Shown in pieces: positions 1 to 5,398 of a stretch of DNA of 5,620 nucleotides. The position numbers and the translations under genes are program-made. The notes under the pieces are model-generated. The model ran no database searches and was not told the DNA's origin. It saw nothing but the letters and a program-made list of their open reading frames with translations. Each line of letters opens with the position of its first letter. The stretch's first letter is position 1. The stretch comes from Fidelibacterota bacterium (GTDB lineage Bacteria; Fidelibacterota; JAANXI01): contig JAANXI010000140.1 in NCBI GenBank assembly GCA_018263365.1, positions 1 to 5,620 of the forward strand, written 5' to 3'.

Positions 1-80
1 TCCGATCTAATATATATTCCATAGAAAGAATTTTATATATTGGTAGTCATCTAATGTAACAGAAATGTTCAGGGAAACCT
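1..80. other. AT-rich leader upstream of the histidine kinase
   Basis: No gene is seen here. The stretch is AT-rich with several TATATT-like hexamers, so a promoter for the downstream kinase is plausible, but no -35/-10 pair with good spacing stands out. A ribosome binding site, AGGGA at 71-75, lies six bases before the ATG at 81 and supports that start. Confidence 0.4.
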
Positions 81-1313
81 ATGACAACCTACCGCACAGC
101 CGGTCGTATGAAAGCGGTTCTGTTTGTGCTCGCGATTGTGATCATCCTGGGAGCACTGGTGTATACGCAATCTCTTGTGAGCCGGATGCGGGATGATGCC
201 CGGGAATTCCTGAACTTTTACGCCGATGTGTATGCCCGGGCTGCCTCCGATTTTCAGGGCGAAGACTACAGCTTCATCTTTGAGCAGATTATCCAGCGTA
301 TCAATTTTCCCATTATTATCAGTAGCGAAAAAAGCGGTCGTCCAACCGCATGGAAAAATATCGGCATCCCGCCATCAGATTATTCGGAGAAGGCGGTTCA
401 GAAGGTGATTTCCCGGATGGAATCCATGGATGAATCCACCAATCCGATTCCATTGACATACAATGATTTGGTTTTGGGATATATCCATTACGGCGATTCC
501 AAGTTGATCCGCGAACTTCAGTGGCTGCCGTTCATCGAAATTGGAGTGGTGGCCCTGTTTATCCTGATAGGCTACACCGGATATCAGACAATCCGGAGGA
601 GCGAGCAACGGCTGATCTGGGTTGGTATGGCACGGGAGACAGCGCATCAGCTGGGTACGCCGATCTCATCGTTGCTGGGATGGATAGAGCTGCTGCAGGG
701 GCAGACAGAAGATGAGGCCAAGCGATCTGTGATCTCCAATATGCGGCAGGATGTCCATCGGCTTGAGCAGGTAGCCGCCCGGTTTTCTCAGATCAGTACC
801 AAAACGAAACTCAGTGAAGTCAGGCTGCAGGAGATACTCGATACTGTATTAAAGTACATTGAACGCCGGTTGCCGCGGACGGGTAAAAACGTGAACCTCC
901 GGGTCAAAGGCAATCCGGATATTACTGTCCACATGAATTCGGAGTTAATCTCCTGGACACTGGAAAATCTCATCAAGAACGGGATCGATGCCATCGAAAA
1001 GAAGGCCGGAGAAATTACCATCCGCTGCGAAAATCCGAATCCGGAAACACTGACCATAGATGTCATTGACACGGGCAAAGGTATCTCCGAAGGGAATGAC
1101 CGGAAGAATATTTTTAAGCCGGGATACTCAACAAAAACGCGTGGGTGGGGGCTAGGATTATCTTTGGCAAAGCGAATTGTCGAGGAATATCATCACGGCA
1201 AACTGGAACTTGTCGATTCCGTACCAGGGGAAGGGACGCAGGTCCGGATTACGCTGAACCCAAAGCAGCTGGCCGCCATTTATGAATCAAGAAAACCAGC
1301 GAATTCTGCCTGA
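81..1313 (+). CDS. Orphan membrane sensor histidine kinase
   Basis: A 410-residue two-component sensor kinase. A short cytoplasmic N-terminus leads into a first membrane segment (about residues 12-29). A ~115-residue extracytoplasmic sensor region follows, then a second membrane segment (about 150-168). There is no recognisable HAMP or PAS domain: the dimerisation/phosphoacceptor helix starts about 20 residues after the membrane. The H-box is ARETAHQLGTP with phospho-acceptor His189. The ATPase domain follows with an N-box (LENLIKNGIDAI, Asn296/Asn300), G1 box DTGKGI (330-335), F-box IFKPGYSTK (344-352) and G2 box GWGLGLSLAKRI (355-366). All catalytic boxes are present, so the protein should be active. 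AGGGA six bases upstream supports the first ATG; Met10 is a weaker alternative. No response regulator is adjacent, so its partner and signal are unknown. The H-box wording is typical of orphan kinases of Bacteroidota and relatives (established knowledge). Confidence 0.95.
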   Translation: MTTYRTAGRMKAVLFVLAIVIILGALVYTQSLVSRMRDDAREFLNFYADVYARAASDFQGEDYSFIFEQIIQRINFPIIISSEKSGRPTAWKNIGIPPSDYSEKAVQKVISRMESMDESTNPIPLTYNDLVLGYIHYGDSKLIRELQWLPFIEIGVVALFILIGYTGYQTIRRSEQRLIWVGMARETAHQLGTPISSLLGWIELLQGQTEDEAKRSVISNMRQDVHRLEQVAARFSQISTKTKLSEVRLQEILDTVLKYIERRLPRTGKNVNLRVKGNPDITVHMNSELISWTLENLIKNGIDAIEKKAGEITIRCENPNPETLTIDVIDTGKGISEGNDRKNIFKPGYSTKTRGWGLGLSLAKRIVEEYHHGKLELVDSVPGEGTQVRITLNPKQLAAIYESRKPANSA

Positions 1314-1428
1314 TCGAATCTCCGTCAAAATCTCGTAATTACCTCTTTATTCTTTCACTCCCGAACGCTAATTTTTTGGACAAATCAAACCGAACATGTA
1401 CTGAAATCAAAGCGAAGGAGAGTGAAAT
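1314..1428 (+). promoter_or_regulatory. sodN upstream region with weak promoter candidate and RBS
   Basis: This 115-base gap separates the kinase from sodN. It contains a clear Shine-Dalgarno AAGGAG at 1415-1420, eight bases before the sodN ATG. A possible -35 TTGGAC (1376-1381) is followed after 17 bases by TACTGA (1399-1404), a poor -10, so the promoter call is weak. An 8-bp palindrome GTAATTAC lies at 1335-1342. No copy of the GATAACnATTACT motif found at the Fur-family genes is present, and no NikR-type or Nur-type operator could be recognised. No terminator for the kinase is evident. Confidence 0.3.
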
Positions 1429-1875
1429 ATGAAAAAATTATTCCAGACGCGCACCGCGGAGGCGCATTGTGACATCCCGTGTGGCGTCTACGAGAATGAT
1501 ACCATTAAACATGCCGCCGAAACCGTTTTTAAGATGGCAACCAAGATGCATGACCTGGAATTTCCGGGGGATGGAGCCACGAAAGAAGAAGTTGTTTCCT
1601 ATCATAATACCATGGCTCGATACGTCCAGGTGAAGGAAGAATACGCGCACAAGTGCAAAGAACAGATTCTTATCCTGTGGACGGATTATTTCAAGCCAAA
1701 ACATCTGGACCAGTTCCCGGATGTGCATGACAAGGTCTGGAACGCCACCAAACTTTGCTCCAAGGCCAAACGGGAAGGCACTGTGGAAGCGGCGAAAGAG
1801 CTAAAAGCCGCTGTTGGTGAAATCGCGGACATGTTCGAGAAGGCCGAAGGAAGCAGCGCCACTTATAATTATTAA
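1429..1875 (+). CDS. sodN: Nickel superoxide dismutase precursor
   Basis: A 148-residue Ni-type superoxide dismutase, which disproportionates superoxide to O2 and H2O2 in the cytoplasm. The nickel hook is HCDIPCGVY at residues 13-21. After removal of the 12-residue leader (MKKLFQTRTAEA), His13 becomes the N-terminal His1, with Cys14 and Cys18 as thiolate ligands and the conserved Pro17 and Tyr21. The leader is short and has no Sec or Tat character, so it is a maturation propeptide, not an export signal. The helical-bundle core carries the family signature ILWTDYFKPKHLDQFPDVH (82-100). By my alignment Arg64 matches Arg47 of the Streptomyces enzyme. The position matching Glu17 there seems to be Ala29 here. 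The mature protein would be 136 residues, somewhat longer than Streptomyces (117), owing partly to a C-terminal tail. It is followed after three bases by its processing protease. Confidence 0.97.
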   Translation: MKKLFQTRTAEAHCDIPCGVYENDTIKHAAETVFKMATKMHDLEFPGDGATKEEVVSYHNTMARYVQVKEEYAHKCKEQILILWTDYFKPKHLDQFPDVHDKVWNATKLCSKAKREGTVEAAKELKAAVGEIADMFEKAEGSSATYNY

Positions 1876-1878
1876 CCG

Positions 1879-2184
1879 GTGAGCATTCAGCGGTATAAGA
1901 TCACAGGTGCAAGCATGGCGCCCTCGTTACGCGAGGGCGCTCGTGTTTTGGTCACCAGCTTCGGCCGCAAACGAGTTGGTGATATCATTGTATTTCCGCT
2001 TCCGCATTATCCAGAAACCCAGACCATCAAACGAATTATTTCCATGGATGAAACAGGCCTTGTTGTGGAGGGAGACAACTTAACTCGCTCCACAGACAGT
2101 CGTCACTATGGCACTATCTCCAAAGATGTCGTTATCGGCAAGGTGCAGTTTCAGTATTATCCCAAATTTCGGTGGTACATCTGA
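1879..2184 (+). CDS. sodX: SodN-maturation protease, S26 signal-peptidase-like
   Basis: A 101-residue soluble member of the S26 (LexA/signal peptidase) fold. Its catalytic dyad is Ser12 in GASMAPSL and Lys51 in TIKRII, and the late GDN box is at 65-67. There is no N-terminal membrane anchor, unlike signal peptidase I. Together with its position directly after sodN this marks it as the protease that removes the SodN leader and exposes His1. The GTG start at 1879 is required: the next in-frame ATG encodes Met13 and would lose the catalytic serine. No Shine-Dalgarno is seen close to this GTG, and only three bases separate it from the sodN stop. Translation is therefore probably coupled to sodN and low, which suits an enzyme needed in small amounts. 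Residues 14-21 are encoded by a strong hairpin (listed separately). Confidence 0.93.
   Translation: MSIQRYKITGASMAPSLREGARVLVTSFGRKRVGDIIVFPLPHYPETQTIKRIISMDETGLVVEGDNLTRSTDSRHYGTISKDVVIGKVQFQYYPKFRWYI
1918..1940 (+). promoter_or_regulatory. Perfect 9-bp GC-rich hairpin inside the sodX 5' coding region
   Basis: GCGCCCTCG (1918-1926) and CGAGGGCGC (1932-1940) are exact inverse complements around a five-base loop, TTACG. Eight of the nine pairs are G-C. The sequence that follows, TCGTGTTTTG, is only partly U-rich. The structure starts 39 bases after the sodX GTG. It could attenuate transcription or slow ribosomes between sodN and sodX, or protect the upstream sodN mRNA from 3' decay. The inverted repeat is seen directly; any role is inference. 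Confidence 0.5.
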
Positions 2185-2196
2185 GAGAAAACTCAG
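2181..2196. repeat. Small inverted repeat spanning the convergent sodX and DUF3501 stops
   Basis: CTGAG (2181-2185) and CTCAG (2192-2196) flank a six-base AGAAAA spacer. Each arm contains the TGA stop codon of one of the two convergent genes. The stem is short and there is no U-tract on the + strand, so it is at best a weak terminator. On the - strand the loop reads TTTTCT. Confidence 0.3.
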
Positions 2197-2756
2197 GAGA
2201 GATCGGTTAACATCGCCTGCCGGGCGTTGGAGTTCAGCGAAAGCGAATACTCGTATTCCGCAAGTGTAGCATGTAAAGAGAGATCAGATGTTGTGTCTTC
2301 CAGTTTTTGGATACAACTCTCCGGAAAAGAGAAATCCACAAAGGCCACCGGACTTTTCTCATTGGACTGTGGCGTACCAGTCACAGCCTCGTCGCCGGCA
2401 CGAATGTGCAGATGACCGTCAGCCAGCTGCTGCGGGAGGCCTAGTAACTGTTGGATGGTTTCCTTTCGCGGAAAATCCACCTGGAGCGTCGCCAGCAGGT
2501 GACCGGCTTCAGGAAGCAACGAATTGTAGATATGCAAATGTGCTTCGACTTCCGAGGCGTCGCGAACGCGCTGGCTGCGGAGGAATTCGTGCAGCTGAAA
2601 AAATACCGTATCAAACGTATGAAAATGCACAACTATTGCGGGGCCTAAATTGAAGATTCTGCCACGTTTGGCCTGCTGATACGCCCGAACATACTTATCC
2701 CGCCGACGCTCGTATTCGTAAATATCGATGACATCCTGTGGCATGATTTTCTTCAT
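2193..2756 (-). CDS. DUF3501 family protein
   Basis: A 187-residue soluble protein recognised as DUF3501 from its order of motifs. These are an N-terminal DVIDIYEYERRRDKYVRAY segment (8-26), FNLGP (35-39), a TVFFQLHEFLRSQRV stretch (50-64), HIYNSLLPEAGHLLATLQVDF (75-95), VAFVDFSFP (137-145), and the C-terminal ATLAEYEYSLSLNSNARQAMLTDL. Function is unknown. Family members are commonly found next to rubrerythrin and GlpC-like Fe-S oxidoreductase genes (established context), neither of which is in this window. It is cut off from the upstream peroxiredoxin by a terminator, so it needs its own promoter in 2757-2802 or read-through; I see no convincing one. The ATG at 2756 has no obvious ribosome binding site. 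Met5 is an alternative, but the family's usual 'MKK..' opening favours the longer form. Confidence 0.85.
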   Translation of the reverse strand: MKKIMPQDVIDIYEYERRRDKYVRAYQQAKRGRIFNLGPAIVVHFHTFDTVFFQLHEFLRSQRVRDASEVEAHLHIYNSLLPEAGHLLATLQVDFPRKETIQQLLGLPQQLADGHLHIRAGDEAVTGTPQSNEKSPVAFVDFSFPESCIQKLEDTTSDLSLHATLAEYEYSLSLNSNARQAMLTDLS

Positions 2757-2802
2757 GTGAATTAAAACTACAAATATTGCGCTGGGAATAATAACGAAGA
2801 AT

Positions 2803-2834
2803 AAAAAAAGCCCGCCTCCGGAGAGACGGGCTTT
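2803..2834 (-). terminator. Intrinsic terminator of the peroxiredoxin transcript
   Basis: Read on the - strand, AAAGCCCG...CGGGCTTT forms an 8-bp stem (2827-2834 with 2807-2814). One mismatch follows, then three more pairs (CTC/GAG), closing on a TCCG tetraloop (2819-2822) of the stable C(UNCG)G type. A run of seven T follows (2809-2803). On the + strand there is no U-tract, so it acts for the - strand only. It begins 21 bases after the peroxiredoxin stop and separates that gene from the DUF3501 gene. Confidence 0.92.
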
Positions 2835-2855
2835 GAGTGTATCGCCGGCGGCTTT

Positions 2856-3377
2856 TTACAGTGTCGCCTCACCGGGCGCCCATTCGCAGGGCGTGTTTTT
2901 TCCGGTCTGCAGCGCCTGCAGCGTCCGCAGCGTTTCATCGACACTGCGGCCGACGGATTCGTCGTTTACCACGACACTTCGCAAAACGCCTTCAGGATCG
3001 ATGATGAACGTCCCACGCAGCGCAAAGCCCTTTTCCGGGACCAGTACGCCGTAGTCCCTGCTCAGTTCTTTGGTGTAGTCTGAAATCAGCGGAAACTTCA
3101 ACTTGCCCAAGCCATCTTCCGTCCAGACCTTGTGTGAATACAGACTGTCTGTGCTCGCACCGAGGATTTCGGCGTTGAGCTCCTGAAACTGCTCGTAATG
3201 TTTGTTAAATCCCTGAATCTCAGTCGGACATACGAAAGTAAAATCCAACGGATAGAAAAAGAGGACCGTCCATTTCCCCTGATAATCGCTCAGTGAGACG
3301 GTTTCAAACTCTCCGTTCTGGGTGACTGCTTCTACCTCAAAAGTTGGTGCTTTCTGACCAATTTGTAGACTCATCAC
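2856..3377 (-). CDS. 2-Cys peroxiredoxin, AhpC/TSA family
   Basis: A 173-residue cytosolic thiol peroxidase that reduces hydrogen peroxide and organic hydroperoxides. The thioredoxin-fold active site is FYPLDFTFVCPTEI (41-54), with peroxidatic Cys50, Pro43 and Thr47. Arg121 in ALRGTFIID is the conserved catalytic arginine. The C-terminal Cys164 in NTPCEWAPGE is the expected resolving cysteine, so this is a typical 2-Cys (Prx1/AhpC) form. No AhpF reductase is nearby; thioredoxin is the likely reductant (inference). The gene follows perR by 50 bases on the same strand, with no separate promoter visible, suggesting a perR-prx operon ending at the terminator at 2803-2834. Start choice: a GTG (3377) directly precedes an ATG (3374). 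AAGGAG at 3387-3392 is 9 bases from the GTG and 12 from the ATG, so either may be used. Confidence 0.95.
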   Translation of the reverse strand: MMSLQIGQKAPTFEVEAVTQNGEFETVSLSDYQGKWTVLFFYPLDFTFVCPTEIQGFNKHYEQFQELNAEILGASTDSLYSHKVWTEDGLGKLKFPLISDYTKELSRDYGVLVPEKGFALRGTFIIDPEGVLRSVVVNDESVGRSVDETLRTLQALQTGKNTPCEWAPGEATL

Positions 3378-3427
3378 TATTGCTTGCTCCTTTTGTCTTT
3401 TCTCTTCTGTTGCATTCTGTGGTTTCT

Positions 3428-3814
3428 TTATTCGGTTTCACATTGTTGGCAGGTGCCATACAGTTCAAGTTTATGGGAATTTACCGTGAAGCCCGGTAAT
3501 CTTTCTGATACAGATTCGATGAAATCACCGGCTTCATAGTCCATATCATAGATGGTATTGCATTCGGTGCAAATGTAATGGAAGTGGGTTGCCTTATTCC
3601 CATCGTACCGGGCGACGTCATCCGCCAGATTGAGTTCCCGAATTTTCCTCTTGCGCACCAGATAATTCAAATTCCGGTATACCGTCCCCAGGCTGATGCT
3701 GGACAATTCTTCTCGGACGGTTTCGTAAACCCATTCAGCTGTCGGATGAGTATCAGTGCTCATCACCACGTTAAAAATTGCTTCCCGTTGCTTACTGTAC
3801 CGTTCTTTCACCAT
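3428..3814 (-). CDS. perR: PerR-type peroxide-sensing Fur-family repressor
   Basis: A 128-residue Fur-family regulator: winged-helix DNA-binding domain (about 1-65, with the recognition helix SLGTVYRNLNYL at 41-52), then a dimerisation/metal domain. The structural Zn site is Cys82-x2-Cys85 and Cys122-x2-Cys125. The regulatory site is His23, Asp71, His77, His79 and Asp90. These match His37, Asp85, His91, His93 and Asp104 of Bacillus subtilis PerR with identical spacing. The Asp at the last position distinguishes peroxide-sensing PerR from Fur, which has Glu. It is therefore expected to repress target genes until Fe-catalysed histidine oxidation by H2O2 (established for the family). It precedes the peroxiredoxin, its likely target. 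An operator-like motif lies over its own predicted start site, implying autoregulation. The ATG at 3814 has only a GAGATA stretch as a possible ribosome binding site. Confidence 0.94.
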   Translation of the reverse strand: MVKERYSKQREAIFNVVMSTDTHPTAEWVYETVREELSSISLGTVYRNLNYLVRKRKIRELNLADDVARYDGNKATHFHYICTECNTIYDMDYEAGDFIESVSERLPGFTVNSHKLELYGTCQQCETE

Positions 3815-3831
3815 TAAGAATATCTCATAAT

Positions 3832-3846
3832 CAGTAATAGTTATCG
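3832..3846 (-). promoter_or_regulatory. Fur/PerR-type operator candidate at the perR promoter
   Basis: On the - strand the 15-mer CGATAACTATTACTG has the 7-1-7 layout of Fur/PerR boxes, though symmetry is imperfect. Its core GATAACnATTACT recurs with 12 of 12 fixed bases matching upstream of the second Fur-family gene (5400-5412). It lies just downstream of the predicted -10, where a bound repressor would block initiation. Operator role is inferred. Confidence 0.6.
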
Positions 3847-3852
3847 CTATTG

Positions 3853-3883
3853 AAAATATACTCTATCCCCTGAGTGAAAACAA
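3853..3883 (-). promoter_or_regulatory. Predicted perR(-prx) promoter
   Basis: On the - strand, TTGTTT (3883-3878) is followed after 17 bases by TATATT (3860-3855), five of six matches to TATAAT. The same DNA also fits the Bacteroidota pattern: TTTG followed after about 20 bases by TATATTTT, seven of eight to TAnnTTTG with the two n positions free. The start would fall near 3848, inside or next to the operator-like motif. The region between here and the ZIP stop (to 4031) shows no terminator for the ZIP gene, so some read-through is possible. Confidence 0.55.
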
Positions 3884-4025
3884 ACGGTTTCTGAAAAAAA
3901 TAGAATATTTAAAATGATGAACTGCTTGCACAGGTAAACAGTGCCTATCCTGAAAAATATTCCGTCGCTAAATCTAATGGGGGAAATCAACAATTATAAC
4001 GGATACTTTTTCTGGAGGGGGGAGC

Positions 4026-4121
4026 ATGAGATTATCCGAGAGTCACGTCCAGGAACATCATGATCACGAAGCCGATCAGCACGCCGAATGTGGCTTCCCG
4101 TTCATAGCCTTTGCGATGTGA
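4026..4121 (+). CDS. Possible small His-rich peptide, antisense to the ZIP 3' end
   Basis: A 31-codon reading frame starts at ATG 4026 with a very strong ribosome binding site, GGAGG at 4014-4018, seven bases upstream. The peptide begins MRLSESHVQEHHDHEADQHA and ends with a short hydrophobic tail. It has five His, several acidic residues and one Cys, so it could bind metal. All but its first two codons lie antisense to the last codons of the ZIP transporter. Antisense of membrane-segment codons tends to give His/Asp-rich peptides by chance, so only the ribosome binding site argues for a real gene. Upstream TATAAC (3995-4000) could be a -10, but there is no -35. Confidence 0.2.
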   Translation: MRLSESHVQEHHDHEADQHAECGFPFIAFAM

Positions 4122-4835
4122 CTCAGGTATAATTTCGTTGCTGATGACGTACAACATCGCTCCGGCGGCAAACGCCAGCCCCCATGGAAGTAGTGGGCGG
4201 GAAATCTGGATAATGCCGGCGCCGATGGCTCCCCCGACCGGTTCTACCAGTCCGGTCAAAAGGGCAATCCATAGCGCGTAACCCCTGCTATATTTATGGG
4301 TAGTAAGAGCCAGAGCCACTACAAGTCCCTCGGGAATGTTTTGCAGACCGATCCCCATGGCTAGCACCAGTCCGTTGCGAATATTTCCAGTTCCGAAACC
4401 GACGCCGACAGCCATGCCTTCAGGAAAATTGTGCAGTGTAATGGCGAGAATAAACAACCAGAGTCGGCGGAGTTTGGTCGTATCGATGCCCTCGCGACCC
4501 TTGATAAAATGCTCATGAGGAAGATATTTATCGCCAAGAAAGAGAAAAAATCCGCCCAGCATAATTCCGCCGACCATCACAAAGGCCGCAAATACAGTAC
4601 TGCCGGAACTTACCGTCGCCGCGTCGATACCGGGAATAATCAGAGAAAACGAGGTGGCGGCCAGCATGACCCCGGCGCCAAAGCCCAGCATTGTGTCCTG
4701 TAATCGCTGGGAAACGGATTGCGTAAACAGCACAGGCAATCCTCCAACTCCGGTTGCAACTCCGGCGGCGAGACTGGAAAATACGCCGAGATAAAAGATC
4801 GGAACAGTGTCAATGAGGGTTGCGATTGAATCCAT
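4032..4835 (-). CDS. ZIP-family divalent metal transporter
   Basis: A 267-residue inner-membrane transporter with about eight membrane segments, of the ZIP (ZupT/GufA-like) family, importing Zn2+ and possibly Fe2+ or Mn2+. The signature metal-binding motifs are HNFPEG in TM4 (135-140: His135, Asn136, Glu139) and QNIPEG in TM5 (165-170: Gln165, Asn166, Glu169). Gln in place of the first His of the TM5 motif occurs in other bacterial ZIPs and may affect metal choice. Further polar intramembrane residues are Glu198 (TM6) and Glu234/Glu238 in ISNEIIPESH. The cytoplasmic loop between TM3 and TM4 is short and contains a small PHEHF histidine cluster (106-110). The gene lies between two Fur-family regulators on the same strand, 98 bases after the end of the broken one, which suggests metal- or peroxide-linked control. 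The start is ATG 4835; the only upstream purine stretch, GAGATA, is very close to it. Confidence 0.95.
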   Translation of the reverse strand: MDSIATLIDTVPIFYLGVFSSLAAGVATGVGGLPVLFTQSVSQRLQDTMLGFGAGVMLAATSFSLIIPGIDAATVSSGSTVFAAFVMVGGIMLGGFFLFLGDKYLPHEHFIKGREGIDTTKLRRLWLFILAITLHNFPEGMAVGVGFGTGNIRNGLVLAMGIGLQNIPEGLVVALALTTHKYSRGYALWIALLTGLVEPVGGAIGAGIIQISRPLLPWGLAFAAGAMLYVISNEIIPESHRKGYEREATFGVLIGFVIMMFLDVTLG

Positions 4836-4933
4836 GGTTATCTCGTGTTGTCCGGTGTAGTCAGTCTAATAATAAAATGAAAGGGAAATTGTGGCGTTGC
4901 GCAGAATAATGCAAGTGCAATTTTTATATCCGG

Positions 4934-5366
4934 TCACCTTCTTTGCCCCGGCAGGGCGTGTCCATGGTGAAATTTCAGGAATTGGTACTCCGAACTACAA
5001 TCTTCACATCGTCCGTATAACTCCAGGCGGTGCGAAGAGATTTCAAAATCCTTTATCTGCTGGCTCAACGCATCCAGAAGCTCTTTTGAATTAATCGGTA
5101 CGTCCCGCACACTCGGTGCAGATGCAGTGATAATGCTCCTGCATGTAATCCTCGTACCGTTTCACATTATCATCAAAGATGATTTCGCGGATCTTCCCTT
5201 CATCGGTGAGGACACTCAAATTCCGATATCCCGTCCCCAGACTGACGTTAGGAATCTTCTCACGAACGGTCTCAAAGATCATCTCCGCCGTAGGATGATT
5301 TTCAGATTCCTGTACGGCCTTGAGTACCGCAGCGCGTTGACGACTATATCGTTTTGTTGGTACCAT
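4934..5366 (-). pseudogene. Frameshifted second Fur/PerR-family regulator
   Basis: The first 86 residues (ATG 5366) are a Fur-family winged helix, around 45% identical by eye to the intact PerR. It has HPTAE (His24), SLGTGYRNL, and HYHCICTEC (His78, His80, Cys83, Cys86). The frame then breaks at 5099-5108 and stops at 5091-5093. The missing C-terminus continues in another frame: VPINSKELLDALSQQIKDF, then HRLELYGRCEDC with the second Zn CxxC. That frame ends at 4934 after a ~20-residue tail. Removing one base restores a ~143-residue protein. Compared with perR, the stretch between the two CxxC motifs is 8 bases shorter, so an 8-base deletion is as likely as a 1-base insertion. The regulatory Asp after CTEC is absent in any reading, the Asp85-equivalent is Glu72, and the near-invariant Val of GTVYRNL is Gly46. 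These suggest either decay or a different metal response; a sequencing error cannot be excluded. Its own promoter motif is still present. Confidence 0.88.
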
Positions 5367-5398
5367 AGTTTTCTATCTCATAATTCTATAAATTTAAT

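Noticed and set aside
375..1078. Long reading frames on the - strand at 375-647 and 788-1078
   Set aside because: They lie fully antisense to the histidine kinase, whose conserved boxes are intact; they have no recognisable motifs and mirror its codon pattern.
1335..1342. GTAATTAC palindrome upstream of sodN as a possible operator
   Set aside because: Only 8 bp, AT-rich, with no second copy and no clear relation to the promoter; expected by chance.
2227..2653. Overlapping + strand reading frames, up to 121 codons
   Set aside because: They are antisense to the DUF3501 gene, which has clear family motifs. Composition is biased to Arg/Pro as expected for shadow frames.
2843..2850. CGCCGGCG palindrome after the peroxiredoxin stop
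   Set aside because: An isolated 8-bp GC palindrome next to a far better terminator; no separate role is supported.
3921..3944. Short inverted repeats ACTG/CAGT and GCAC/GTGC between zip and perR
   Set aside because: Four-base arms with no U-tract; too weak for a terminator or operator.
4431..4703. 90-codon + strand frame
   Set aside because: Antisense to the central ZIP membrane segments including HNFPEG and QNIPEG; no ribosome binding site.
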